Assembly: GCA_964483375.1 (NCBI GenBank)
Contig: CAZABJ010000040.1
Location: forward strand, 1 to 26,505
Direction: 5' to 3'
DNA: 26,505 nucleotides
Origin: JAUIEH01 sp964483375
Lineage (GTDB): Bacteria; Pseudomonadota; Alphaproteobacteria; Caulobacterales; Maricaulaceae
Shown here: positions 7,283 to 15,298 of the stretch, piece after piece
How positions within the stretch are numbered: position 1 is the stretch's first letter
Layout: the number at the start of each line of letters is the position of its first letter
Program-made: the position numbers and the translations under genes
Notes under the pieces: model-generated
The model's database searches: none
What the model saw: the letters and a program-made list of their open reading frames with translations, nothing else
Told to the model about the DNA's origin: nothing

Positions 7283-8461
7283 TCACGCAATCAGCCCTTC
7301 AAGGGGGCGGGCGTCCGTGCTGTCTGGGAACACGAAGCCATCGAGATCCGACCGGTTTGCGCCCCAGTGGTCGCGCAACACGCCTTTGAAGAGGCTGCGC
7401 AAATCATTCGCTGGGATGAGATCGCGGTTTTCGTGCAAGCGGGCGAGGCCGGGCCAATCTCCAAGGATGCGGCCGCCGCGAACCGCGCCGCCGAACAAGA
7501 ACGCGGCGCCCCCGGACCCGTGATCGGTGCCTCGCGTGCCGTTCACCGTGACCGTTCGGCCGAATTCAGTCGCCATGATCACCGCCGTCTGGGTCCAATG
7601 GCCGCCGAGTTCTTCGCGCAGTCCGGCGATCGCGCGGTCGAGCCCGGCGAGGCGATTGGCGAGCGCGCCCTCCTCAGCGCCCTGATTGGCGTGGGTGTCC
7701 CAGCCGTCGAAAGAAATCACCGTCACCCCGGCGCCGTTCTCCGCCGCCATCAGCCGGCCCGCCGCTCTTGCGAGCGGTTCATAGCTGTTGGGTCCCTGTG
7801 CGGGCATACGCCCGCCCATATCCATGCCGGAGGCCATCGCGTCGACCTCGACGGCCGAGGCGAGCGCGGGGCCCAGCAAAGCGTCGCCGGCGTACAAATC
7901 CATCAACCGTGAGAGCGTGTCGGCGTCAGTTTCGGGCAGGACGTTCGGCGCCCAGCTCGTCGCCGGCGCCGCCCCGCGCAGAAGGAGGGGCACCGCCGCG
8001 CCGACGCCGACCGCTTCGCTGGCGCTGGGAGCGCGTTGCAGGGCCCGGTTCAGCCAGCCGTCGCGCGCGCCGTAGACCTGGACGGCGCCTGACTCCAAGA
8101 CGTCTTGGCCATCGAAATGGGAGCGCTCTCTATAGGGCGAGGCGGCGGCGTGCAGAATTGCGGCTTTTCCCTCGGCATACAGAGCGCTGAGCGTCTCCAG
8201 CCGCGGATGCAGCATCATGCCGTCGCCGAGGTCGAAACCCGTCCCCGCAGTCAAAGCCAGGTTCCCGCGCAGCGCAACGTAGCGTGGGTCTGAAACGGGC
8301 GCGACCGCGGCGAGGCCGTCCAGCCCGCCGCGCAGAATAACGACCACCAGTTTTCGGGACCCGACGCCCTGAGCGAACGCCGCGCGTCCGCCGGCTAAGG
8401 TCAATGTCGCAGCGCCGGCGCCGATCAACAGAGCGCGACGGGTCGGAGAAAGTCCGGTCAT
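7283..8461 (-). CDS. DUF1501 family exported protein
   Basis: A 392-residue member of the DUF1501 (sulfatase-like fold) family. The N-terminus carries a twin-arginine-like signal (SPTRRALLIGAGAATLTLAGG, cleavage likely after AAFA), so periplasmic export by Tat is inferred. Conserved stretches include VILRGGLDGLAAVAP, SHFDGQDVLESG, VISFDGWDTHANQGA, TEFGRTVTVNGTRGTDHGSGG and ILGDWPGL. Two starts compete: ATG 8470 overlaps the stop of the upstream gene (ATGA), but AAAGGAG touches it, whereas ATG 8461 has 9 nt spacing from the same site; I chose 8461. It is paired with the DUF1800 gene upstream, as in many bacteria. The function of the pair is unknown. Confidence 0.92.
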   Translation of the reverse strand: MTGLSPTRRALLIGAGAATLTLAGGRAAFAQGVGSRKLVVVILRGGLDGLAAVAPVSDPRYVALRGNLALTAGTGFDLGDGMMLHPRLETLSALYAEGKAAILHAAASPYRERSHFDGQDVLESGAVQVYGARDGWLNRALQRAPSASEAVGVGAAVPLLLRGAAPATSWAPNVLPETDADTLSRLMDLYAGDALLGPALASAVEVDAMASGMDMGGRMPAQGPNSYEPLARAAGRLMAAENGAGVTVISFDGWDTHANQGAEEGALANRLAGLDRAIAGLREELGGHWTQTAVIMATEFGRTVTVNGTRGTDHGSGGAAFLFGGAVRGGRILGDWPGLARLHENRDLIPANDLRSLFKGVLRDHWGANRSDLDGFVFPDSTDARPLEGLIA

Positions 8462-8466
8462 GTGCG

Positions 8467-9843
8467 TCATCTCCTTTGAAACTCAGGGCTCATCAGCGCG
8501 AGGGTGAGGCCTTGCCGGCCCGAGGCGGCGCGATCGACGGCTTGGCGCGTGCGGTCGCTGGCCAGCGGTCCCAGCCCCTCCTCCAACACCATGGCGGGAT
8601 TGAGGGTCGGGAAGCGCGCTGCGGCGGCGTCGGCCCATTCAAGGCGCTTCATCATCTGGTCCGGGCCCGCCCAAGCCTCCGCCTCATCCGGCCATCCGGC
8701 CGGGGAGGGCGCGGCGAACGGGCGCTGGCCCAGGGCCCGGTAGATCCCCGCAAGGTCGCGCGGGGCGATGTCGCCGGGTTCGAGAATGCGCAGCGAGGAC
8801 AGGAAAAACTCTTCGCTCGTCTTCATTTTGGGTTGTTCGGGCGCCCAAGCCGTTTGAAGCGAAACCAGCGCGGCGGAGACCTCCGCCAGATCGCCTTCGG
8901 TATCGAGGAAGCGCCGCTCAAGGGCCGCGACGGCCTCGGCAGGCGGCTCGTCTGCAATGAAATGGCGGGCGAGTTTGGTCGCGAGATGCCTGGCCGTGGC
9001 GGGGCTGGCGGCCAAGTCGCGCAGAACGGCTTCCGCCTGGCCCTGACCGCTCTCGGCGTAGCGTCGGCCCATAATGACGCGGGCGCCGGGCTCGTGAATG
9101 CGCGGTTCGAAGTGAAACTGCCCTGGCCGGTCGCTGCCGAAGAAGCGGTTGCCCACCGTCCAGCCTGTGAGCGCGCGGGCGAATTCCTCAACGTCGTTCT
9201 GGTCATAGCCGCCGGTCACGCCAAGCGTGTGAAGCTCCAGGATCTCCCGTGCGAGGTTTTCGTTTAGTCCGCGCCCGCGACGGCGGGCGATGCGGGTGCT
9301 GGGGCCGATGGAATACACATTGTCGAGATAGATCAGCATCGCGGGGTGGCTCTCCGCGGCGAGCAGCATGTCGACGAAGCGTCCGGTCACATGGGGCCGG
9401 ATCGCCTCGCGCTCAAACGGCCCGGCCAGGCCGATGACCTGCGGACTGGTGAGCGCGACAGTGAAATGGTTGGACCAAAAGCGCACCAGCCGCTCATGAA
9501 ACCCGCTAGGGGTCTCCGCCGCGTGCCGGGTGCGCGCCGACACCTCTTCTCTGTAGTAGCCGAGAAGGTTCACGACCCCGCTTACGGCGTCGGCGGCGTC
9601 GTCCTCCACGGGCATGCCCGCTGCGGCGGCCTGCCGGGCGCGCCGGCGCTCTTCGATGTATTGCGCTAGGATCGGGCCCATCTCTTGGACGCCCGGCAGC
9701 GAGGCGCTGAGCGGAACATGACCGCCGGGGCGGAGTTGCGCGATCAACCGGCCGCGCGGATCATCGGCGCCGGCGGCGATTTCGCCGCGCGCCGCGCCGA
9801 GGCTGAAGCGCGTCAGGGCGATCGCGCTGTCTATCCGGCTCAT
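8467..9843 (-). CDS. DUF1800 family protein
   Basis: A 458-residue DUF1800 protein. Family wording is clear: SAIALTRFSLGA near the N-terminus, ERLVRFWSNHFTVA, HPAMLIYLDNVYSIGP, and the hallmark GLNENLAREILELHTLGV followed by YDQNDVEEFARALTGW. No cleavable signal is seen, so how it is exported, if it is, is unclear. A GTG 9 nt upstream (9852) is possible, but GGGAGG stands 8 nt from ATG 9843. Its stop overlaps the first ATG of the DUF1501 gene by ATGA, so translation is coupled. It is divergent from rmlC by 86 bp. The biochemical role is unknown; co-occurrence with DUF1501 is established knowledge. Confidence 0.92.
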   Translation of the reverse strand: MSRIDSAIALTRFSLGAARGEIAAGADDPRGRLIAQLRPGGHVPLSASLPGVQEMGPILAQYIEERRRARQAAAAGMPVEDDAADAVSGVVNLLGYYREEVSARTRHAAETPSGFHERLVRFWSNHFTVALTSPQVIGLAGPFEREAIRPHVTGRFVDMLLAAESHPAMLIYLDNVYSIGPSTRIARRRGRGLNENLAREILELHTLGVTGGYDQNDVEEFARALTGWTVGNRFFGSDRPGQFHFEPRIHEPGARVIMGRRYAESGQGQAEAVLRDLAASPATARHLATKLARHFIADEPPAEAVAALERRFLDTEGDLAEVSAALVSLQTAWAPEQPKMKTSEEFFLSSLRILEPGDIAPRDLAGIYRALGQRPFAAPSPAGWPDEAEAWAGPDQMMKRLEWADAAAARFPTLNPAMVLEEGLGPLASDRTRQAVDRAASGRQGLTLALMSPEFQRR

Positions 9844-9929
9844 ATGGGACACCTCCCGCCAAAAGCGTTCGGAGGGTTATACGTGGCGCGCGCGCGGCTC
9901 CGTCGCGCCCGGGAGCGAGGAGGGAACGC

Positions 9930-10502
9930 TTGGCTTTGACGGTTACCGAAACCCCGCTTGAGGGCGTGCTCATCTTTGAGCCGCAGCGGTTCGGCGATGC
10001 GCGCGGTTTTTTTTCCGAAACCTGGAACGCGCGGCAGTTCGCCGCCGCCGGGCTTGGGTCCGCTTTCGTCCAAGACAATCATGCGCGCTCTGCTTCGCGT
10101 TTCACGCTGCGGGGCTTTCACTTCCAGCTCCCGCCTCAGGCGCAAGGCAAACTGGTCCGGGTGACGCGCGGCGCCGTGCTCGACGCCGCGGTGGACATTC
10201 GCAAGGGATCGCCGAGTTTCGGGCGTCATGTGGTCGTCGAGCTGAGCGCGGAGAATTGGCGGCAGCTTTGGGTCCCGCCCGGCTTCGCCCACGCCTATTG
10301 CACGCTCGAAGACGACGTCGAGGTGCTCTACAAGACCACCGACTACTACGCGCCTGAGTTGGAGCGCGGCTTGGCCCCGGACGACCCTGCGCTCGGGCTC
10401 GATTGGCCTGTCCCCTTCGATGACGCGGTGGTCAACGCACGTGATCGTTCCTGGCCCAGGCTTGAGGCGCTGGAAAGCCCGTTTGAATACCGCGCGACAT
10501 AA
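9930..10502 (+). CDS. rfbC: dTDP-4-dehydrorhamnose 3,5-epimerase
   Basis: RmlC, a cupin that epimerises C3 and C5 of dTDP-4-keto-6-deoxy-glucose, third step to dTDP-L-rhamnose. The 190 residues fit. Active-site positions are His64 (LRGFHFQ), Lys74 (QGKLVRV), His121 (GFAHAY), Tyr134 (VLYKTTDYY) and Asp172 (ARDRSWP), the last two placed by family comparison. The start is a TTG at 9930: GAGGAGGG ends 5 nt before it and there is no upstream ATG in frame. Codons 26-29 contain a run of eight T (10007-10014), unusual in such GC-rich DNA. It is first of rmlC-rmlB-rmlD, with 14 bp to rmlB. Confidence 0.96.
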   Translation: MALTVTETPLEGVLIFEPQRFGDARGFFSETWNARQFAAAGLGSAFVQDNHARSASRFTLRGFHFQLPPQAQGKLVRVTRGAVLDAAVDIRKGSPSFGRHVVVELSAENWRQLWVPPGFAHAYCTLEDDVEVLYKTTDYYAPELERGLAPDDPALGLDWPVPFDDAVVNARDRSWPRLEALESPFEYRAT

Positions 10503-10516
10503 GGAGACGCGGACCA

Positions 10517-11581
10517 ATGAAACTCCTCGTGACCGGCGGCGCCGGGTTCATCGGCTCGGCGCTGTGCCGTTTTGCGGTGCGCGAGCGCGGCTGGTCCGTC
10601 GTGAATGTGGACAAGCTCACCTATGCCGCCAGCGAGGCCGCGACCGCCATGCTCGCGGAGGATCCGCGTTATGATTTCATTCATGGGGACATTTGCGACC
10701 GGTCGGTCTTGGACGCGGCGTTCGCCGCCCATCAGCCTGACGCCGTCGCGCATTTGGCCGCCGAGAGCCATGTGGACCGGTCCATCGACGGGCCGGAGGC
10801 TTTCGTCGAGACCAATGTGGTGGGGACGTTCCGTCTGTTGCAGGCCGCTCGCGCTTATGCGGAGGGCCGCGGAGAGGCCTTCGCCGCGCGCTTTCGGTTT
10901 CTCCACGTCTCCACTGATGAAGTCTACGGCTCCGCCGCCACGGATGCGTTCTTCACCGAAAGCGATCCTTATGCTCCGAACTCGCCCTATGCGGCGAGCA
11001 AAGCGGCGTCTGATCACTTCGCGCGCGCTTGGCGGCGCACCTTCGGACTGAACGTGATCACCACCAATTGCGGGAACAATTACGGGCCGTTTCAATTTCC
11101 CGAAAAACTCATCCCGTTGATGATCATCCGGGCGCTCGCCGGAAAACCGCTGCCCGTCTATGGCGACGGCGCAAACGTCCGCGATTGGATCCACGTGGAA
11201 GATCACGCCGCCGCCCTTTGCGCAGCGCTTGAGCGGGGTGAGCCTGGGGCGACCTATCTGATTGGCGCGCGCCAACCGCGGCGAAACATCGACGTGGTGG
11301 ATGCCATTTGCGCGGCGTTGGACGAGGCGCGCCCGAAATCCGCGCCCTATGCCGAACAGATCGCTTATGTGGACGATCGGCCGGGGCATGATCGCCGCTA
11401 CGCCATCGATCCGGGCAGGGCGGAGCGCGCGCTCGACTGGTCCGCCGCGCTCGGCTTTGAGGACGGAATCGCCAAGACCGTCGCGTGGTACCTCGAGAAC
11501 GAGGGTTGGTGGCGGGCGATTCTGGAGAAAAACGACGCGGTGGCCCGGATCGGAAAAGCCAAGACGCAAAATGCGACATGA
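10517..11581 (+). CDS. rfbB: dTDP-glucose 4,6-dehydratase
   Basis: RmlB, an extended short-chain dehydrogenase that converts dTDP-glucose to dTDP-4-keto-6-deoxy-glucose with tightly bound NAD. The 354 residues are the normal length. The Rossmann motif GGAGFIG is at 7-13, the dehydratase signature HVSTDEVYGS at 130-139 (Thr133, Asp134 and Glu135 for elimination), and Tyr158-x3-Lys162 in NSPYAASK. NCGNNYGPFQFPEKLIP and DWIHVEDHAAA are family blocks. AAGGAG stands 10 nt before ATG 10517. The stop overlaps the rmlD start by ATGA. Confidence 0.97.
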   Translation: MKLLVTGGAGFIGSALCRFAVRERGWSVVNVDKLTYAASEAATAMLAEDPRYDFIHGDICDRSVLDAAFAAHQPDAVAHLAAESHVDRSIDGPEAFVETNVVGTFRLLQAARAYAEGRGEAFAARFRFLHVSTDEVYGSAATDAFFTESDPYAPNSPYAASKAASDHFARAWRRTFGLNVITTNCGNNYGPFQFPEKLIPLMIIRALAGKPLPVYGDGANVRDWIHVEDHAAALCAALERGEPGATYLIGARQPRRNIDVVDAICAALDEARPKSAPYAEQIAYVDDRPGHDRRYAIDPGRAERALDWSAALGFEDGIAKTVAWYLENEGWWRAILEKNDAVARIGKAKTQNAT

Positions 11582-12483
11582 GCGCGGCGCCGCGGATCCT
11601 TGTGGCCGGGCGCGCCGGCCAGCTCGCCCGAGCGTTGGCCGCCCGAGCGCCGGCCGGCGTCGAGGTGATCGCCCTGGGCCGCCCGGAGCTGGACTTAACC
11701 CGTGACGAGACCATCGCCGCGGCGATCGCAGCCCTTAAGCCGGACGCGATCCTCAACGCCGCCGCCTACACCGCCGTCGACCAAGCCGAAACCGACGCCG
11801 AGGCGGCTTACGCGCTCAATTGCGACGGAGCGGGCAGGCTCGCAGACGCCGCTCGCGCGGCTGGTCTGCCGCTGCTCGCCGTGTCGACAGACTATGTGTT
11901 TGACGGGCGCGGCGGCGCGCCCTACCCGGAAACCGCCGCCCCAAACCCGATAAACGTTTACGGCGCCTCGAAATTAGCGGGGGAAACCGCGACCCTTGCG
12001 GCGCATCCCGACGCCGTGGTCATCCGGACCTCGTGGCTTATCGGGTCGCGCAGCCGGTCCTTCGTGTCCGTCATGTTGGAGCTGGCGCGCTCTCGCGATG
12101 TGGTCCCGGTGGTTGAGGATCAACGCGGTTCTCTGACCCATGCCGACGACCTCGCCGATGCGCTCTACCGCATTGTCGCAGCGCGGCTTCAGGGGGAGGG
12201 CGCAGGGGGGCTCCTACATGTGGCGGGAAGCGGGTCGGCGAGCTGGCGTGATGTGGCCGACGCCATATTCGCGCGCGCGGCAGCCGCGGGGGCGCCCGCT
12301 GCGACGACCGACGCCATCACCACCGAAGCGCTCGGCCGGCCTGCGCCGCGCCCCGCCGACTCCCGGCTCGATTCCGGCTATGCCGAAAGCGCATACGGCG
12401 TCATCGCCCGACCCTGGGAAGACCGGGTCGCCGCCTGCGTCGATGCGTTGATTGCGGCGCAATCAAGCGCCGCTCCGCGCTAG
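11578..12483 (+). CDS. rfbD: dTDP-4-dehydrorhamnose reductase
   Basis: RmlD, the NAD(P)H-dependent last step to dTDP-L-rhamnose. The 301 residues fit. Visible motifs: a cofactor loop GRAGQLA at 11-17 (usually GxxGQLG), NAAAYTAVDQAE at 60-71, STDYVFDG at 103-110, and Tyr128-x3-Lys132 in INVYGASKLAGE. SWLIGSRSRSFV and RPADSRLDSGYAE near the C-terminus are typical. The frame is open 31 codons further upstream inside rmlB, but ATG 11578 overlaps the rmlB TGA (ATGA) and matches the family start. rmlA, needed to make dTDP-glucose, does not follow; the next gene is convergent. Confidence 0.96.
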   Translation: MSAAPRILVAGRAGQLARALAARAPAGVEVIALGRPELDLTRDETIAAAIAALKPDAILNAAAYTAVDQAETDAEAAYALNCDGAGRLADAARAAGLPLLAVSTDYVFDGRGGAPYPETAAPNPINVYGASKLAGETATLAAHPDAVVIRTSWLIGSRSRSFVSVMLELARSRDVVPVVEDQRGSLTHADDLADALYRIVAARLQGEGAGGLLHVAGSGSASWRDVADAIFARAAAAGAPAATTDAITTEALGRPAPRPADSRLDSGYAESAYGVIARPWEDRVAACVDALIAAQSSAAPR

Positions 12484-12522
12484 CCCGGTTCGGCGCTCAG
12501 GGCGTCGTTTGGAAGAAGCGGC

Positions 12523-12912
12523 TTAAGCGTCGAGTTCGATAAGCTGAATAAGGTTGCCGCAAGTGTCGTTGAAGACGGCGATGGTCGCCTCGCCGGCCCG
12601 CATCGGCGGTTGGGTGAAGCTGACGCCCGCGGCTTGGAGCCTCTCCACTTCTGAGGAAAGGTTGGAGACGCTGAACGCCGTCCACGGGATGCCGTCGGTC
12701 ATCAACGCGTCCTGCAAAGCCTGCGCGGCGGGGTACTGATTTGGCTCAAGCGCCAGTTCCACGCCATCAGGATCGTCCGCCTCAACCAGCGTGATCCATC
12801 GATGCTCGCCAATCGGGATGTCGTGCTTGACCACGAACCCGAGCGTATTGGTGTAAAAATCGAGCGCTTTTTGTTGGTCTTGGACCATCACGCTTTTGAT
12901 GTACATTTTCAT
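12523..12912 (-). CDS. VOC (glyoxalase/bleomycin-resistance) superfamily protein
   Basis: A 129-residue single VOC domain with both beta-alpha-beta halves: KMYIKSVMVQDQQKALDFYTNTLGF at the start (residues 2-26) and WTAFSVSNLSSEVERLQAAGV in the second half, ending NLIQLIEL. Possible metal-site residues are His38, Glu52 or Glu56, and Glu127, but I cannot assign a substrate. AAAGGAG stands 7 nt before ATG 12912; Met3 is an alternative. The start overlaps the ArsR stop (ATGA), so it is translationally coupled and presumably the regulator's target. Candidates are a detoxifying lyase or dioxygenase-like enzyme, or a binding protein. Confidence 0.88.
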   Translation of the reverse strand: MKMYIKSVMVQDQQKALDFYTNTLGFVVKHDIPIGEHRWITLVEADDPDGVELALEPNQYPAAQALQDALMTDGIPWTAFSVSNLSSEVERLQAAGVSFTQPPMRAGEATIAVFNDTCGNLIQLIELDA

Positions 12913-13223
12913 TGTGCGTCTCCTTTAAAAAAGGGCTTCAGCCACGTACTGACCGTTTCTTCCAGCGAGGCCGCCGTTAGCGAATGGACTTTTGTCCGGC
13001 CCTGCCATGCGGTGCGGATCAGCCCGGCTTGCTCGAGCGTATTCAGATGGCGGGTGATGGCCTGGCGCGTCAGCGTCACCGAATGCTCCTCGATAAGACG
13101 AGCGCAGAGCTCAAACAGGCTTTGATCATCCCGCTTTCTCAATTGTTCGAGGATCAGCAAGCGCGTGTCGTCGCCGAGCGCGCGAAACAGCTTGCTGAGG
13201 TTCGGATCGAACGGAATACCCAC
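12909..13223 (-). CDS. ArsR-family winged-helix transcriptional repressor
   Basis: A 104-residue winged helix: FRALGDDTRLLILEQL (helices 1-2), then a recognition helix SVTLTRQAITRHLNTLEQAGLI and a wing RTAWQGRTKVHSL. The metal-site motif ELCVCDL of arsenic sensors is absent; here the stretch reads SLFELCARLIEE, so the ligand is not an ArsR-type metal site, and the protein resembles the SdpR-like group. The start is GTG 13223, chosen because MGIPFDPNLSKLFRALGD fits the family and a promoter places the transcript start at or next to it. No Shine-Dalgarno is present, implying a leaderless message. It is followed by the VOC gene with overlap. Confidence 0.9.
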   Translation of the reverse strand: MGIPFDPNLSKLFRALGDDTRLLILEQLRKRDDQSLFELCARLIEEHSVTLTRQAITRHLNTLEQAGLIRTAWQGRTKVHSLTAASLEETVSTWLKPFFKGDAQ

Positions 13224-13228
13224 GCTGC

Positions 13229-13256
13229 ATTATGCAACGTTTATGTTGCATGTAAA
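13229..13256 (-). promoter_or_regulatory. Leaderless promoter with palindromic operator for the ArsR-VOC operon
   Basis: On the minus strand TTTACA (plus 13251-13256) and CATAAT (plus 13229-13234) are 16 bp apart. The perfect palindrome ATGCAAC-N6-GTTGCAT (plus 13232-13251) fills the gap between them and touches both elements. The GTG start is 5 nt after the -10 box, where transcription should begin, so the mRNA would have no leader. ArsR-family repressors typically bind such inverted repeats over their own promoters. Confidence 0.75.
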
Positions 13257-13419
13257 CGGTCCTGCGCGAGAACCTGCGCGCCTCGGCGTCACGATCCGCC
13301 TTAGCGGGCGGCCATGGCATAGGGAAAGCGGACGCCAACGCCATGGGGACGGTCCCCGCTTTCGCGGACCGCCGATGCTCTTGGAGCCGGTGCTGAAGGG
13401 GCTGGTTAGGGCGCGGGGG

Positions 13420-14007
13420 TTAAGCCGGCGGATCGACGACTTCGATCAGGATCCTGCGCAGCTCCATGCCCTGGCCGTTGCCGTCATCGCTGGGCCAGAT
13501 GCCCACCAGCGCAGGTCTGTCGATGAATTCGCCCGGCGGGGTCCACTCGAATTGGTGGTGACCGAATTCGGAGGCGGGAACGAAGGGCCGCCAGCCGGTG
13601 CCCGGGGCGTTGAACAGAAAAAAAGCGGCCATGAATTGGTCGGCCGGTTCTTCTTGCGTGGTTCGCACCGTCAATGTCACTCGAATCCGGCGGTCGGCGA
13701 ACAGACGGGAAACCGCAGCGGGCAGGGTGTAAAAGACGCCCGGACCCGGCGTGCCCTCATTATAGCCATGCGTTGCGCGCATCACCGCGCGGGTGGCGAG
13801 GCCTTCGCCTTCGATAACGCTCTCAGTCCCCGGCGAGGAGACCAGGTCGTTCAACCGACCCACGTCGATCACATAGCCGCGCTCGAAAATGCCTTCGACC
13901 TCATCTCGCCAGGCTTGCTGTTCGCGAAAGCCCGGCTGCAGCGCGAGGAAGAGCATGCCCGCGACGATGAGGGCGACGATGGAAAAAAACGGGTCGGTGC
14001 TGCGCAT
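13420..14007 (-). CDS. Membrane-anchored hypothetical protein, 195 aa
   Basis: No family recognised. Residues 8-25 (FFSIVALIVAGMLFLALQ) form a single N-terminal transmembrane helix or uncleaved signal. The remainder (about 26-195) looks like a soluble, beta-rich domain outside the membrane: RIRVTLTVRTTQEEPADQF, FGHHQFEWTPPGEF and ELRRILIEVVDPP. Two T7 runs encode FF pairs in the signal region and near residue 129. It is divergent from the SGNH/MBOAT pair (about 127 bp apart), so a role in surface polysaccharide is possible but unproven. ATG 14007 has only a weak upstream GAAGG. Confidence 0.75.
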   Translation of the reverse strand: MRSTDPFFSIVALIVAGMLFLALQPGFREQQAWRDEVEGIFERGYVIDVGRLNDLVSSPGTESVIEGEGLATRAVMRATHGYNEGTPGPGVFYTLPAAVSRLFADRRIRVTLTVRTTQEEPADQFMAAFFLFNAPGTGWRPFVPASEFGHHQFEWTPPGEFIDRPALVGIWPSDDGNGQGMELRRILIEVVDPPA

Positions 14008-14134
14008 GGAGCGGCCTTCTGGTTTCCGCCATTCGGCGGGCTCGGTTCTGTCCTAGCCCCGATGCCGGGCGCCGCGCTAGGGGCGCGCGAATTGCACGCC
14101 CGCCGGCGTCGTCTCTCACTGGCACGCGGGGTTC

Positions 14135-15298
14135 GTGGAGGACATGCACGGCATAGTGATCCTCGTCGGCGTCGCAGTTCTGGCTGCGGCGCTCGGTCTC
14201 TTCCGCGGCGCGCCGCGCGGCGGCTTGGTTCGCAGCGCCGTTGCGTTCGTTCTCGGCCTTTCCCTCACCGCGGCAGGGGTCAAGGCGGCGGGGCACGCTC
14301 TCGCGCTGTATCCAGACGACGAGCTCGCGCGCTTCGCCGCCCATGCGCTCGAACACTCTGACGAACGCCCGACGATCCTGATGTGGGGCACGTCCATGGC
14401 CCGCAACGCCATCGACGACGAGCTGGTCACCGAAACCCTAACTGCGGCTGGGTATGACGTGCGCGTCATCTCCGTGTCTCTCGAGGGCGCCTCGGTTCAA
14501 GAACGCGATCTGCATTTGCGGCAGTTTTTGCGCGCCGCGGACAGCGCGCCCGCAGCGGTGTTGATGGAAGTCTCCCTCCGGACCGACGACCGCCCGACCT
14601 TTGTTTTTGACGTTTCCAAATTCTCCGCGCGCGCCATCAAGCAATTCGGGCCGCGCGGGACCTATTGGGCGTTGCGCGGATTTCTCAGCGATTGGCGTCC
14701 TGGCCTCGTGCAATGGGGCTATCAAGGCGCGCTTCTGGGCGTCCATGCCGGGCTCAACCACCTTAATGTGGGCTATCTGCGCAACGCCCGTCCGCTTCAG
14801 GACGTGACGCCCTCGCGCGCCTTTGACGGATTGCCCGGCCTGCGGGTGGAGACGCTTACGGCCGAAGAGGTTGTCGCAGGTCTTGCGGAAAACGCCGACA
14901 GCCCGATGGCGCCGCCTCGCTGGGCGCGCGCCTTTCGCGCCGACCAACGCGCGATGTTGACCCAAGCCGGGGTCGAGCGCGTCGGCTATTTCATGCCCCC
15001 GGTCGTTCCCGCCGATCAACGCGCCTACGCCGCTGCGGTGTGCGCGGAAGAACCCCAGGCCCTCTGCATCGCCCCGGACGACGCCGCTTTGTCGGCGTCG
15101 CTCGCCGATATCGGCTTTTGGGCGGATGAGCGCCACCTGACCGAGATTGGCGCTCAGACCTATTCGCTCTGGTTGGCCGAACGCCTCATCGAGGTCGGGC
15201 TTGTCGGGGAGCCTCTCTCGGGCGAGCCGCCGGTCGAGCCGGAAAGCCCGCTGCTAGGACCCGGACCGGCGATGTCGGCGGCGGAGGCGCAGCGATGA
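14135..15298 (+). CDS. SGNH-like membrane protein, partner of the MBOAT acyltransferase
   Basis: 387 residues with two hydrophobic N-terminal segments (about 6-23 and 33-55), then an SGNH-hydrolase-like domain. Candidate triad: Ser87 in LMWGTSMARNAIDD (block I) and Asp331/His334 in WADERHLTEIGAQTYSLWLAERL (block V, DxxH). The usual block II Gly and block III Asn could not be fixed. Proteins of this build (DltD, AlgX/AlgJ, PatB) hand acyl groups to exported polymers in tandem with an MBOAT protein, and the next gene is one, overlapped by ATGA. The start is GTG 14135; ATG 14144 is an alternative. Function inferred: O-acetylation of an extracellular or periplasmic polysaccharide. Confidence 0.75.
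   Translation: MEDMHGIVILVGVAVLAAALGLFRGAPRGGLVRSAVAFVLGLSLTAAGVKAAGHALALYPDDELARFAAHALEHSDERPTILMWGTSMARNAIDDELVTETLTAAGYDVRVISVSLEGASVQERDLHLRQFLRAADSAPAAVLMEVSLRTDDRPTFVFDVSKFSARAIKQFGPRGTYWALRGFLSDWRPGLVQWGYQGALLGVHAGLNHLNVGYLRNARPLQDVTPSRAFDGLPGLRVETLTAEEVVAGLAENADSPMAPPRWARAFRADQRAMLTQAGVERVGYFMPPVVPADQRAYAAAVCAEEPQALCIAPDDAALSASLADIGFWADERHLTEIGAQTYSLWLAERLIEVGLVGEPLSGEPPVEPESPLLGPGPAMSAAEAQR

Noticed and set aside
7253..7288. GTGAGCGG/CCGCTCAC inverted repeat at the end of the DUF1501 gene as a terminator
   Set aside because: The stem overlaps the stop codon, the loop is long and no T-run follows, so I did not list it as a terminator.
10517..12483. rmlD starting at 11485 inside rmlB
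   Set aside because: The first 31 codons of that frame lie in rmlB and have no family match. The ATGA overlap at 11578 gives the normal N-terminus.
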